64,000 bases of DNA from Neomegalonema perideroedes DSM 15528 (GTDB lineage: Bacteria; Pseudomonadota; Alphaproteobacteria; Rhodobacterales; Rhodobacteraceae): the NCBI RefSeq assembly GCF_000374145.1, contig NZ_KB893664.1, forward strand, positions 5,301 to 69,300. Reading direction: 5' to 3'. The notes below the pieces were generated by a model. That model saw only the letters and a list, made by a program, of their open reading frames with translations, did not search any database and had not been told where the DNA came from. Below are positions 8,952-17,459 of this stretch, one piece after another. The number at the start of each line of letters is the position of its first letter. Position 1 is the stretch's first letter. Both the position numbers and the translations under genes were made by a program.

Positions 8952-11900
8952 TCACTTCCTCGCATCTGGATGGTTCAGTTTCAGCATGAGACGGAACCCC
9001 GTCGCGGGGTCGCCGCCTGCGGGCTCGCCGCCCCCCGCATGGAGGGGGCGCGAGGGGTCGTCGGCGTCGCTCAACCAGATGGACCACCAAAAGGCGTTGC
9101 GTGAGGACACGCATTCCAGACAGCCGCCATGGTCGGCGAGCTCCTTGAAATACCGGGAGGTCGCGCGCGGCGAGAGTCCGAAGCCGTCGCCCAGCGTCCG
9201 CCCCGCTTTGAAGTCGGGGATCTGCGCCACGACTCCCCTTGGCGGATCGGCCTTCGGCGGCGCAGGGGGCGGCGGCGTGGAGCCCGACGGCGCAGGGGGC
9301 GGCGGATCGGCCGTGATCTGTCTGAATCCGACAGGCAGTCCCGCCACGCCGACCTCCGCAGGCGCCTTCCCCATCGCGATATGGCGCGAGGAGGCGAAGA
9401 CCGCGGCCCGATAGACGCTTTGAGCCGACTGGTCGCCCTCCAGCATCACGCGCTCCAGATCAGGCAGAAGATCCTTTTTGATCGCCGCGTCCGAAGCGGC
9501 GCCCCGCACGAGATGCGCCGCAGTCGGCAAGCGGAGCTGACTTTTGCATAAATTGGCGGGTTTCACCTGCGCCGGATCTTCGGAGAAGCCGGAACCGCCC
9601 CGCCATTTGAGATAGAGGTCGACGTCGCGATGGGAGACCATCGTGATCGGCGCCTCCCGCCAGAGCCGCGCGTCCGAGGCTTCTTCTTCGGACGTCGGAG
9701 CCGTCTTCGGGGGCGGAAAGAAAGCCGCCCGAACATAGCGCTGCAAGGCGAAGCAGAGCGGCTGGGCGGCGGCCGTGAGCATCTGCGCTTCGGGTCCGTC
9801 GCAAGCCGTGAAGTCGATCAGGCGTCCAGCGTCCTCCGCCTTGATCTCGCCTTGGGCGCTGCGGATCTGCGCCCAGAGATCCACCTCCTGACGCGCCGCC
9901 CCTTCCGCCGCCGCCGTTTCTTTCGGCGGCGGATCCGCAGGCTCTCCAAACAGGCGGTCCACGGCGCGCGCCGCTAAAAAGAACTGCGTCGCGCAGAGTC
10001 CCCGATCCTCCTTCGAGGCTCTGTCCAGACAGGTCAGCCCCGCCGGCTCGGTCTGCGTCTCCTCCCTCCAGACGTCGGAGATCGCGCCGTAGAAATATCT
10101 GAAGCGGGCGCTGTCCGGAGGCGTTTGGGAGGGATCCGGAAACAGCGTCAGGCGTCCGCCGTCGCAGCGGACGAGGTTTTGCGCGAAGCCTGGCGACCTC
10201 ACGAAGTCGTCGCATCCGGTCGGGCTGGTCAGATATTCCGCGAAATCTCCGAGGCTGACCGGGCGGCTCTGGAGATAGACGCCTTCTTCGACATCCGACA
10301 AAACGAAGCTCGCGCTGCGCCAAGGCTCTCTTTCGGGGTCTCTCCAAGGCGCGTCGACGACCGGGCTCAGACGATATTCGCCCAAGATATGGTCGACGGC
10401 CCCAAGGCCCGCGCGGGGGAGCCCGCAAACTTCGCCATAATTCCGGGATGCGAAGCGGTTGGTTAAAAAGATGGTCCTGACGGCGCCGGGCGTCGCCGGG
10501 ACGCCGCAGCTCTGCGCGTAGAGCTCCCGACGCTTGACGTTCGGCGCCCGCGTCTCATCGACGAAGAAGGGGGTCGAATCGCCCAGAAACGCGGAGAACT
10601 CCGAAGCGCCGAAGATCATGCGCCCGCCGGCGCCCTCCGCCCGGCAAAACCTCCCCTTTTCCGCCTGAGCGGCGAAGGCCGTGGAGGCCAAGCGGTCATA
10701 GAGCCAGCCGGGCGCGGCCAAGATCTCCACGGAGCGATCCGCGGCGGGGAGAAAAGCCTCGCTCAAAACGCCGCCTCCGGCCAGATCGGCGGCGGCTTGC
10801 GCGTCGGGCAGGGGCGTCTTGAGCAGCAGGTCGAAGAGCGGTCCTGATTCCGCTCCGGCGGGCGCAGCCCCGCGCCCATAGGCTTTGCGGTAAAAGAGCA
10901 GCGCCTTCCTCGCCAGATGCGGAGAGGGCGCCGCGCCTTCTTCGGCGAGCGACCTGACGCGATAGAGGACGGCGTCCTGATCCGAGGGCGTCGCCCCGGA
11001 GGAGGAGGCCATGGCCGCCGCGAGAAGCTGCGTCGGGTGGAGGAAATCGACGACTTCGAAGAGGCCGCTCTCTGAAAGCACCCCCTCCAGATTCAGGACG
11101 CCGAGGTCTTGTCCGCTTGAGGCGGCGGGAGGCCGCAGAGCGAGGGAGTTCAGGGTTTTGCGATCATGGACGAGAAGCGCGGGGATCGGCGCGCAGCCCA
11201 TATGCCCCTGTTTCGCCTCCTCGTCCTTCGGCGGAGGTTGAGCCTTGACGCAGCTTGCGAAGGCCGTGACGCGGTTCTCAAAACTCCGCGCCTCGAAGAT
11301 CAGCGCCGCAGGCCCTGAAGGCGTGTCGATCGGCAGGAGAATCCCCGGAGCCTCCTGAAGATTCCGCAGCAGGCAGAACAGGCGCAAACCTGTTTGCTCC
11401 GCGACGCCGCCCGCCGTGGGGCAGGGCGCGGTGAAAGCTTCAGCTTCAAGCTCAAGCCCATTAGCGACTGTAGCGGCGTCTTCGTGTCTCGGCAGAGGCG
11501 AAAGCCTGAAGTCCGGCGGCTTTTGGTCGTGGAAGGCCGAGAAGACGGCCTCATAGACCTTTTTTTGATCCTCTGAAGGGGGCGACAGATAGGGGTCGAA
11601 GGGAGGAAGCAGGACATGCCATCGCCGCTCCTCCTCCTTGATCGGAGCATACCCGTCCGCATCACGCGTCAGTCGGCCGGCCGGCAGTCGGAGGAGGACG
11701 ACGACGCCTTGCTCAACGCGTCTGACGGCGAACTCGAAAGCCGGCGCGCCCGCCTGCGTCGCGCCCGCCTGCGTCGCGCCCGCCTGCGGAGCGCCCGCCT
11801 GCGGAGCGCCCGCCTGCGGAGCGCCGTCCGTCTGAGCCGCGCCTGTGACGGGCGAGAGGAGGACAGGGCAGAAAATCGCCAGAGCGATCAAGAACTTCAA

Positions 11901-11954
11901 TCTGGAATCCGCGCCGAAGATCCGACGCCGCGTTTCCTTCACAACCTGCAACAT
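8952..11954 (-). CDS. exported protein with C-terminal SUMF1/FGE-like domain
   Basis: This encodes 1,000 residues. I chose the ATG at 11954 because GGAG lies 8 nt upstream; an in-frame GTG at 11984 is the alternative. A signal peptide (LKFLIALAIFCPVLLSP, cut near GAAQ) is followed by a low-complexity linker of five QAGA(P/T) units encoded by exact 15-bp repeats. The C-terminal half (about residues 540-1000) has hallmarks of the formylglycine-generating enzyme/SUMF1 fold: PVSLGDFAEYL near 555, PITMVSHRDVDLYLKW near 770 followed by RLPTAAHLVRGAA, and the family's closing motif GFRLML near 990. The split domain with long insertions and no clear FGE catalytic Cys pair suggests a binding role rather than sulfatase activation. 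It is the first gene of the coupled exported unit. The N-terminal 500 residues are unrecognised. Confidence 0.85.
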   Translation of the reverse strand: MLQVVKETRRRIFGADSRLKFLIALAIFCPVLLSPVTGAAQTDGAPQAGAPQAGAPQAGATQAGATQAGAPAFEFAVRRVEQGVVVLLRLPAGRLTRDADGYAPIKEEERRWHVLLPPFDPYLSPPSEDQKKVYEAVFSAFHDQKPPDFRLSPLPRHEDAATVANGLELEAEAFTAPCPTAGGVAEQTGLRLFCLLRNLQEAPGILLPIDTPSGPAALIFEARSFENRVTAFASCVKAQPPPKDEEAKQGHMGCAPIPALLVHDRKTLNSLALRPPAASSGQDLGVLNLEGVLSESGLFEVVDFLHPTQLLAAAMASSSGATPSDQDAVLYRVRSLAEEGAAPSPHLARKALLFYRKAYGRGAAPAGAESGPLFDLLLKTPLPDAQAAADLAGGGVLSEAFLPAADRSVEILAAPGWLYDRLASTAFAAQAEKGRFCRAEGAGGRMIFGASEFSAFLGDSTPFFVDETRAPNVKRRELYAQSCGVPATPGAVRTIFLTNRFASRNYGEVCGLPRAGLGAVDHILGEYRLSPVVDAPWRDPEREPWRSASFVLSDVEEGVYLQSRPVSLGDFAEYLTSPTGCDDFVRSPGFAQNLVRCDGGRLTLFPDPSQTPPDSARFRYFYGAISDVWREETQTEPAGLTCLDRASKEDRGLCATQFFLAARAVDRLFGEPADPPPKETAAAEGAARQEVDLWAQIRSAQGEIKAEDAGRLIDFTACDGPEAQMLTAAAQPLCFALQRYVRAAFFPPPKTAPTSEEEASDARLWREAPITMVSHRDVDLYLKWRGGSGFSEDPAQVKPANLCKSQLRLPTAAHLVRGAASDAAIKKDLLPDLERVMLEGDQSAQSVYRAAVFASSRHIAMGKAPAEVGVAGLPVGFRQITADPPPPAPSGSTPPPPAPPKADPPRGVVAQIPDFKAGRTLGDGFGLSPRATSRYFKELADHGGCLECVSSRNAFWWSIWLSDADDPSRPLHAGGGEPAGGDPATGFRLMLKLNHPDARK
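11746..11820 (-). repeat. five perfect 15-bp tandem repeats in coding sequence
   Basis: Read on the plus strand, two units GCGCCCGCCTGCGTC (11746-11775) are followed by three units GCGCCCGCCTGCGGA (11776-11820), with a decayed sixth unit after them. They encode an Ala/Gly/Gln linker of pentapeptides directly after the signal peptide of the SUMF1-like protein. Because the unit length is a multiple of three, copy-number change would alter linker length without breaking the frame. Confidence 0.95.
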
Positions 11955-12274
11955 CTGCGCCGCTCCAATCGCCTGCGTAAGCACATGAATGTCTCTTCAT
12001 AGGAAGAATGCAGAGAATGAAATCCCTCAAAAGTAAATGGAATCGGAGAATGCAACTCTTGAAAGGTTAATTCAGCTTAACCAAAATAAAAAGCCTGAAT
12101 TTCATCGCGCGCGTCCTGCGGCCCCGCTCTCCGGCCGGGACGGCTCGCGCCTCTTCGGAAGCCGCGGCCTCAATTGCGATGAGGCCGCGCGTCGAAGAAG
12201 GCGGCGCGAGGTCTGATCGACGCATTCGCCGCCGCGCGCCCGTCGCCGGCCGGCTTCATATTCAGGAGCAAGTC
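11955..12274. promoter_or_regulatory. AT-rich divergent promoter region with inverted repeat
   Basis: This is the 320-bp gap between the divergent exported-protein genes. The stretch 12001-12110 is conspicuously AT-rich against a GC-rich genome and holds a perfect inverted repeat GGTTAA-TTCAGC-TTAACC at 12065-12082. It is the natural place for promoters of both transcription units, but I cannot identify convincing -35/-10 boxes. The remaining part, 12111-12260, is GC-rich with no clear gene. Confidence 0.4.
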
Positions 12275-12847
12275 ATGCCGTTTCCTCAGCGCCCTTGGCC
12301 CCGCCTCTCCCGCCTCTCCTTGCGCGCGCTTCGTCGCTTCTGCGCGACGCTCGTTCTGGCGCTCCTGCCTGCGGTCGCGGCTCAGGCGCAAGGCGGTCTG
12401 GTTCAGCGTCTCGGAGAGCTGGAGGAGCTGACGGGCCGATTGGGGCGGCTCATGGAGGAGAGCGCGCGTCAGGCGGACGGGCGGGCGCAGGATCTCGCCG
12501 CCCTGCGGAACAGGATCGCGGCTCTGGAGCAAACCTTGAGAACTCAAGCGCAGCAAGAGATCGGCCGCATGGCGCATCTCCTCTGCGGAAGCGTCAACGC
12601 CGACGCGGGCATCGTCCGGAGAGGCGCAAAGGATGCGAAACCGCCGGGATGGGATTATGGGCGGGCTTATCGAATCTCCACGCCGCAGACTTGCGACGCC
12701 TTCTGCAAGACCAGAGAAAACGGAGCCTGCGACGGGATGATCCGCATCCACGCCAATCAGGAGAGCATGACCGCCGACAGCTGCGCCCACAGACCTGAAG
12801 CCGAGTTTTTTTCAAACGAAGATCATGTTTTCTGCTGCTGCCGCTGA
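12275..12847 (+). CDS. small exported coiled-coil protein with Cys-rich C-terminus
   Basis: This encodes 190 residues. The ATG at 12275 is preceded by AGGAG about 7 nt upstream; an in-frame ATG at 12179 is less likely because it places the signal sequence internally. The N-terminus is a long basic signal peptide (LRRFCATLVLALLPAVAAQA). A heptad segment at about residues 40-90 (QRLGELEELTGRLGRLMEE and onward) should form a short coiled coil. The last 90 residues hold eight Cys and end in HVFCCCR, suggesting a compact disulfide-bonded or metal-binding domain. It is divergent from the five-gene exported unit and shares its promoter region, so it may belong to the same system. No family was recognised. 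Confidence 0.78.
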   Translation: MPFPQRPWPRLSRLSLRALRRFCATLVLALLPAVAAQAQGGLVQRLGELEELTGRLGRLMEESARQADGRAQDLAALRNRIAALEQTLRTQAQQEIGRMAHLLCGSVNADAGIVRRGAKDAKPPGWDYGRAYRISTPQTCDAFCKTRENGACDGMIRIHANQESMTADSCAHRPEAEFFSNEDHVFCCCR

Positions 12848-13050
12848 AGCCGCTTCACGCCTCAAGCTCAGACCGGACGGATCGCCGCCGTCCGCTGCGT
12901 CCGGAGACGACGCCCGCTGAACGGGAAGCTCGAGCCCCTCCCGACCTCGGAGAAGTTTCCGAAGCGGCGGGGAGGGTGCTATCCTCGCAGGACAGGGAGA
13001 AAAAACGACCACGCAAAGGGGGCCCGCCCCCTCAACGCAGAGCCGTGAAA
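12848..13050. other. intergenic region before qhpR
   Basis: No gene is seen in these 203 bp. A hairpin pairs CGGACGG (12874-12880) with CCGTCCG (12888-12894), without a T-tract, and could mark the end of the 190-residue gene. No copy of the qhp-type motif was found here. Confidence 0.4.
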
Positions 13051-14052
13051 ATGGACACGTCGAAAATCAGCAAGGCCGCCTTCATGGAGGTCTTCGGCGC
13101 GGAATCGGCGGATTCCGCCGCAAGCCGGATTCTGGCTCAGGCCGACGCTCAGGACATGTTGCCTCTGCGCAGCTTCATCGGCCTTCTGGAGCAGGCCGGA
13201 GAGGCGGGAGAGCTCGTCGTCTGGCGCAAAGGCGAGAGCCTCCATCAGGAGAATCTCGGGCCGATGGGCGAGGCTCTGGGGCGCTGCGCCACCTATGGCG
13301 AGGCGCTGAGGATGTTCTTGCAGGGCTTTCCGCTCGTGCAGTCCGAAACGGAGGTCTCGCTGCGCGTCGAGGAGGACGAGGTCCGCTTCGCCTATCGCGT
13401 GCTGGATTCGCGGATCTGGCCCCGTCGCGCCGACGCCGAATTGACGCTTGGGCTGATGGTGGGAATCGGGGCGCTCTACGGGGTGCCGCATGAGGCCATC
13501 CGCGAATGCGCCTTCGAGCATGACAAAGACGGAGAATCCCACGCCCTGACCCGGCATCTCGGCGTGATTCCCCGTTTCGGCCGCGATGAAAACTCCATCG
13601 TGGTTTCGGCCCGGGCGCTTTCGGCGCGGCGGCTGCCGCCGCATTCCGAATTCGAGGCCGCCGCCGCTCTGGGCCGTTCGCTGGACGACGCCCTCGTCGA
13701 GCGCCGCCGCCGGACGCCGCTCGCCCATCGCGTGCGCGAGGAGATCCTTAAGCGGATCGGCCGCGAAAGCGTGGCTCAGGAGCTGATCGTGCGGGCGCTC
13801 GGGCTTTCGGAGCGGTCGTTGCGGCGGGCTCTGGCGGCGGAGAACTCCTCCTTTCAGACCATCCTCGACGAATGCCGCAGAGCTCAGGGATTCGCCTTGC
13901 TGGTGCGCTCGCGCAAACCCATGAGCGAGATCGCCTTTCTGCTCGGCTATTCCGATCAGACGGCCTTTTCGCGGGCGCTCTCGCGCTGGCTCGGCGTCTC
14001 GCCGCGCGATTTGCGCAAGATGGGCGCGGAGGCCGAAAGCGTGATCCGCTGA
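13051..14052 (+). CDS. qhpR: AraC-family regulator, QhpR-type
   Basis: This encodes 333 residues. It has an N-terminal AraC-type ligand domain (about 1-215) and a C-terminal AraC helix-turn-helix domain. In the latter, one HTH lies around VAQELIVRALGLSERSLRRA and the second is the family signature MSEIAFLLGYSDQTAFSRAL followed by RWLGVSPRDLR. Placement beside the qhp genes matches QhpR, the activator of quinohemoprotein amine dehydrogenase expression by primary amines in Paracoccus. The ATG at 13051 was chosen; an in-frame GTG two codons earlier is possible and the ribosome site is weak. Its 3' end overlaps the 3' end of the convergent qhpF by 97 bp. A repeated motif near qhpA, qhpG and the acyl-CoA ligase gene is a candidate binding site. 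Confidence 0.85.
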   Translation: MDTSKISKAAFMEVFGAESADSAASRILAQADAQDMLPLRSFIGLLEQAGEAGELVVWRKGESLHQENLGPMGEALGRCATYGEALRMFLQGFPLVQSETEVSLRVEEDEVRFAYRVLDSRIWPRRADAELTLGLMVGIGALYGVPHEAIRECAFEHDKDGESHALTRHLGVIPRFGRDENSIVVSARALSARRLPPHSEFEAAAALGRSLDDALVERRRRTPLAHRVREEILKRIGRESVAQELIVRALGLSERSLRRALAAENSSFQTILDECRRAQGFALLVRSRKPMSEIAFLLGYSDQTAFSRALSRWLGVSPRDLRKMGAEAESVIR

Positions 14053-15692
14053 TCGAAATCCCCCTCGCGGGCGGGTCCGGCGTGGGCGATGAAGATCCGC
14101 AGCCGCGCCGTCTGCTCCGCCTCGATGCGGGCGAGGATGCGCCGACAGGCTTCGTCGTCGATCTCGGAGAAGCTTTCGTCGAAGATCAAAACCGCGGCGG
14201 GCCGCAAAAGCCCCCGCGCCAGAGCGATTCTTTGGCGCATGCCCCCGGAGAGATCGGCGCCGGTTTCGCCGATGGGCGTCGCCAGTCCCTTGCGCTCCCG
14301 CGCCCAGAGCGCCAGCCCCACCACCTCCAGAGCCTCCCAGAGCGCCGCCTCTCCGGCCTCGGGCGCGCCGAGCCGCAGATTCTCCGCCAGACTCCCGCGC
14401 AGAGCGGTGGGGCGCTGCTCAAGATGGAGGATCCGCGCCTGAAGATCCTGTCGCCGGATCTCGCCGACGGGAATCCCGCCCATAAGAACCTCGCCCGTCT
14501 CCAGAGGCGCGGCGCCGGTCAGCAGAGCCATGAGCCGCGATTTCCCGACGCCGGAAGGTCCGTCGATCAGCACGCGCTCGCCGGGGCGCAGCGTGAAGCT
14601 CAGAGGCTCATGGCGTCCGCCCGCCGCGCGGGCCGCGCGGAATTCGAGGAGGGGCGCCGCCTCGCCCAAAGCTCGCCCGGCCCGAGGATCGACCGCCGCC
14701 GCCATGAGGCCGGAGAGCCGCTTCAGCGCCACCTGAGCCCGCGCCTGAGCATGGTAAAGCCCCAGAAGATTGCGCAAAGGCCCGGACATCATGCCCGTAT
14801 AGGCGAGGAAGGCCACCAGCGAGCCGATCCCCCAATGGCCTTGAATCACCAGCCAGCCGCCGATCAGCAAGACCCCCGCGCGCATGATCGCCGTCAGGAT
14901 CTGGCCGAAGGCCCCGACCATCTCGCCCCAGATCCTCTGACGCAAAAGCCCGCCGATCTGGCGGTCCTGAAGCTTGTGGAAAGCCTCCATGCGCCGGGAT
15001 TCGGCGCCGAGTCCGCGCAGAGTCGCCCGCGCGGCGAGGCTCTCGGTCAAATGGGCGCTGAGTTCGCCGCGCGCCTCCCGCACCTCTTCGGCGCGGCGGG
15101 CGGTCTCGGGGCGGGTTCGGCTGAGAAACCAGAGCTCCAGCGGCGCCGCCAGAGCCGGAAGCAGGGTCAGCCGCCAGTCGAGCGAGGCCATCAGGATCGT
15201 CCCGCCGACCAGCCGGAAGACCGCGCCGACCGCCGTCAGAACCGAGTCGAAGGCGAAACGCTGGATCTCGGCGCTGTCGCCGTCGATGCGGGCGGCGGTC
15301 TCGCCGATGGGCGGATCGGGCAGGCGCGGATCTCGCGCGAGGGCCGCCGCCATGACCTGCCCCCGCAGATCGGCCAGCATCCGCGCCGAGGCCCGCAGAT
15401 GCAGCATGGCGTTGACGATCCCCAACCCCACCGCTCCCAGCCCCACCGCGAAGCCGACCCCCGCCCAGAAGAGCAAGGCGTTCATGTCGCGGGCCATGAT
15501 CCCCTGATCGATGAGGGAGCCGGTCAGCAGAGGCGCCGCCAGACCCAGAGCGGCGGCGGTCAGGCTGGTCGCCAACACGAGTCCCGCGCCCGGCAGAGCC
15601 CGCGCCATGATCGGCGCCAGCCAGACTTGATCCGCCGCGCCGAAGAGCAGCCGCGCCGCAGGCCGGGCGAGGCGCGCCGCCCATGTGGTCAT
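13956..15692 (-). CDS. qhpF: ABC transporter for QHNDH gamma-subunit export, QhpF-type
   Basis: This encodes 578 residues and is a fused half-transporter. A six-helix membrane domain (about 20-310) is followed by an ATPase with Walker A GPSGVGKS, signature LSGGMRQRIALARG and Walker B AVLIFDES. In QHNDH biogenesis QhpF is the inner-membrane ABC protein thought to move the crosslinked gamma subunit to the periplasm. The start is the ATG at 15692, overlapping the qhpE stop by 4 nt; a longer open frame upstream runs through qhpE and is not used. The C-terminus runs 97 bp into the convergent qhpR gene, so the two genes share coding DNA on opposite strands. Confidence 0.88.
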   Translation of the reverse strand: MTTWAARLARPAARLLFGAADQVWLAPIMARALPGAGLVLATSLTAAALGLAAPLLTGSLIDQGIMARDMNALLFWAGVGFAVGLGAVGLGIVNAMLHLRASARMLADLRGQVMAAALARDPRLPDPPIGETAARIDGDSAEIQRFAFDSVLTAVGAVFRLVGGTILMASLDWRLTLLPALAAPLELWFLSRTRPETARRAEEVREARGELSAHLTESLAARATLRGLGAESRRMEAFHKLQDRQIGGLLRQRIWGEMVGAFGQILTAIMRAGVLLIGGWLVIQGHWGIGSLVAFLAYTGMMSGPLRNLLGLYHAQARAQVALKRLSGLMAAAVDPRAGRALGEAAPLLEFRAARAAGGRHEPLSFTLRPGERVLIDGPSGVGKSRLMALLTGAAPLETGEVLMGGIPVGEIRRQDLQARILHLEQRPTALRGSLAENLRLGAPEAGEAALWEALEVVGLALWARERKGLATPIGETGADLSGGMRQRIALARGLLRPAAVLIFDESFSEIDDEACRRILARIEAEQTARLRIFIAHAGPAREGDFDQRITLSASAPILRKSRGETPSQRESAREKAV

Positions 15693-16369
15693 GAGGCGGA
15701 ATCCGGCGCGCGGCGACGCTCCGGCCCGTGATGGGAGGCTCTGGCCGCCAGCCGCTCCACAGCTTCGGCGAAGGTCGCGGGACGGCCGTTGGTTCGGATC
15801 TCCCGCGCGAGATGCCCCGCCAGCCGCGCCGCCCCGAGGCTCGCGCCGCCGAGCCCCTGCGCCCGCCGCTCCGGGGAATCGCACCAGGCCCCGAAGAGCG
15901 CCGGGCCGAGCCGGGAGATGTCGTCCCAGGCGCAACGGGCGTCTCCGGTTCCGGCGATCACTTCGGGATAGGCCGCCGGATAGCAGGGCGCTCCCCGCGC
16001 CGGATGCGCCGCCACGATCAGAATCCCCGCTTCGCGCGCCAGAGCGCAGGCGGCGCGCAGAGGCGCGCGGTCGGCGGCGAGGCCGAGGCTCAGACAAACC
16101 ATGTCCACGCGCTCCGCCTGAGGTCTTTGCGCGAACCAGCGCAAAGCCGCCGAAATCCGCAGAGCGGAGGTCAGCGGCTTGTCGTCGAAGACCTGCCCGT
16201 GCAGGATCTCGGCCTCGGGGCATCCCCGGCGGAGGATCCCCGCGACGATGGTCCCATGGCCGAGCAGATCCGGCCAGGCGGGGCGAGAGGTCCCGTCCGG
16301 CAGGAAGGCGCGGGCCTGAGCGAGGTCTTCAGCCGGCCCGCCGCTGTCGATCACCCCGACCCGCGCCAT
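15689..16369 (-). CDS. qhpE: subtilisin-like protease QhpE, gamma-subunit leader peptidase
   Basis: This encodes 226 residues with a minimal subtilase domain. The catalytic triad is visible as Asp8 (VGVIDSG), His38 (GHGTIVAGIL) and Ser167 (GGASLGAARLAGHLA). There is no signal peptide, in line with a cytoplasmic protease. In the QHNDH system QhpE removes the 28-residue leader of the gamma subunit QhpC after the thioether crosslinks are made. It starts 4 nt after qhpB and overlaps qhpF by 4 nt, so it is co-translated with the exporter. Confidence 0.9.
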   Translation of the reverse strand: MARVGVIDSGGPAEDLAQARAFLPDGTSRPAWPDLLGHGTIVAGILRRGCPEAEILHGQVFDDKPLTSALRISAALRWFAQRPQAERVDMVCLSLGLAADRAPLRAACALAREAGILIVAAHPARGAPCYPAAYPEVIAGTGDARCAWDDISRLGPALFGAWCDSPERRAQGLGGASLGAARLAGHLAREIRTNGRPATFAEAVERLAARASHHGPERRRAPDSAS

Positions 16370-16373
16370 CTTC

Positions 16374-17459
16374 TCAATCCGGCCGCGAGAAAAGCCGCAC
16401 CGAATTCAGAGAGATCGAGGCGCCTTCGGGCAGATCCACATGTCCGAGCCGCTCCAGAGTCTCGGCGTCATAGGCGGCCACGTCGCTCAGGGCGCCGCTC
16501 AGCCAGACGATCTTGCCGTCGGAGCTGACGTTGACCGAGTAATAGCTGCGCGGCAGAGCCACCCGTTTGATCGGCTTTCCGGTGGTCAGGTCGAAGGATT
16601 GCAGCACGTTATAGGCGCCGTAAGCCCGGGTTTTCGCCGGATTCACCGCGGTGGAGAAGTAAAACACGTCCATCGCCTCGACGTCCCGCATGACGGATTC
16701 GCCCGTCTCGCGGTCGAGGGTGAACAGCCCCGTGCGTCCGGCTTCGGGGTCGGTGGGCTCCTTGTCGAGCAGGAAGGAGTAGAAGGGGATCGACATCACG
16801 CCGGAGCTTTCATATTGGCTCCAGACCGCGAGGACGTCCGGCGGGGTGCGCTTGTCGTTCTCCCAACCTTGGATCGGGCGCTCCTCGATCATCTCTCCGG
16901 TGTGGGCGTCGAAGATGTGGAGGTTGCGCCCGATGGCGTAGAGCTTTTCACCATCGGCGGAATACATCATCAGCGTGATCTGGCGCGGCGAGGGCGCTTC
17001 GCGCTTCAGCTCCAGAGTCTCCGCGTCGTAGAAGGCGATGGAGGTGGGTTCGACCTCGTAATGGGTCGTTCCCAGCTTCACGGGAGTCTGGAAGATCGCC
17101 AAGGTGGAGCCGTCCGGAGAAATATCCATCCCGAACAGCGCCTTGACCCGTCGTTCGGGCGTGCTGAAATCGACCCGGGCGAGAGTCTCGCCGCTCTCCA
17201 GATCGATCTTCACCACGCTCTCCGAGCGGTTGACGATGGCGTAGACGGTTTTGGCGTCGGGGCTGAGCACGGGCACCATGGGCGTGGGGCCCGCATCCTC
17301 GATGCGGATCACCTTGTCGACGGCCATGGCCTCGGTGTCCACCACCACGAGCTTGTCGGGGCGCGAGGGGGCGATGATGTAGTCCCGCGCCTCCGCCCAA
17401 GACAGGGCCGGAAGCGCGAGCGCGACGCCCAAAAGGGCGCTCAGCGGGCGGATCTTCAT
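16374..17459 (-). CDS. qhpB: quinohemoprotein amine dehydrogenase beta subunit
   Basis: This encodes 361 residues with signal peptide [20 protein letters not shown] cut near AEA. The mature chain is a beta-propeller of repeated strands of the type KLVVVDTEAMAVDKVIRI and TVYAIVNRSESVVKIDLESG, as expected for the ~36-kDa beta subunit of periplasmic QHNDH, which cradles the small CTQ-bearing gamma subunit. Its ATG overlaps the qhpC stop by one base (TGATG), giving tight translational coupling that would help stoichiometric synthesis. The length agrees with the family. Confidence 0.9.
   Translation of the reverse strand: MKIRPLSALLGVALALPALSWAEARDYIIAPSRPDKLVVVDTEAMAVDKVIRIEDAGPTPMVPVLSPDAKTVYAIVNRSESVVKIDLESGETLARVDFSTPERRVKALFGMDISPDGSTLAIFQTPVKLGTTHYEVEPTSIAFYDAETLELKREAPSPRQITLMMYSADGEKLYAIGRNLHIFDAHTGEMIEERPIQGWENDKRTPPDVLAVWSQYESSGVMSIPFYSFLLDKEPTDPEAGRTGLFTLDRETGESVMRDVEAMDVFYFSTAVNPAKTRAYGAYNVLQSFDLTTGKPIKRVALPRSYYSVNVSSDGKIVWLSGALSDVAAYDAETLERLGHVDLPEGASISLNSVRLFSRPD

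Noticed and set aside
631-12847. CRISPR-accessory or defence role for the exported locus
   Set aside because: Adjacency to the array is at its trailer end, and all products are exported, which does not fit nucleic-acid defence in the cytoplasm.
15693-16223. Longer start for qhpF
   Set aside because: The extension lies entirely inside qhpE, whose catalytic triad is intact, and the ATG at 15692 gives the normal length.
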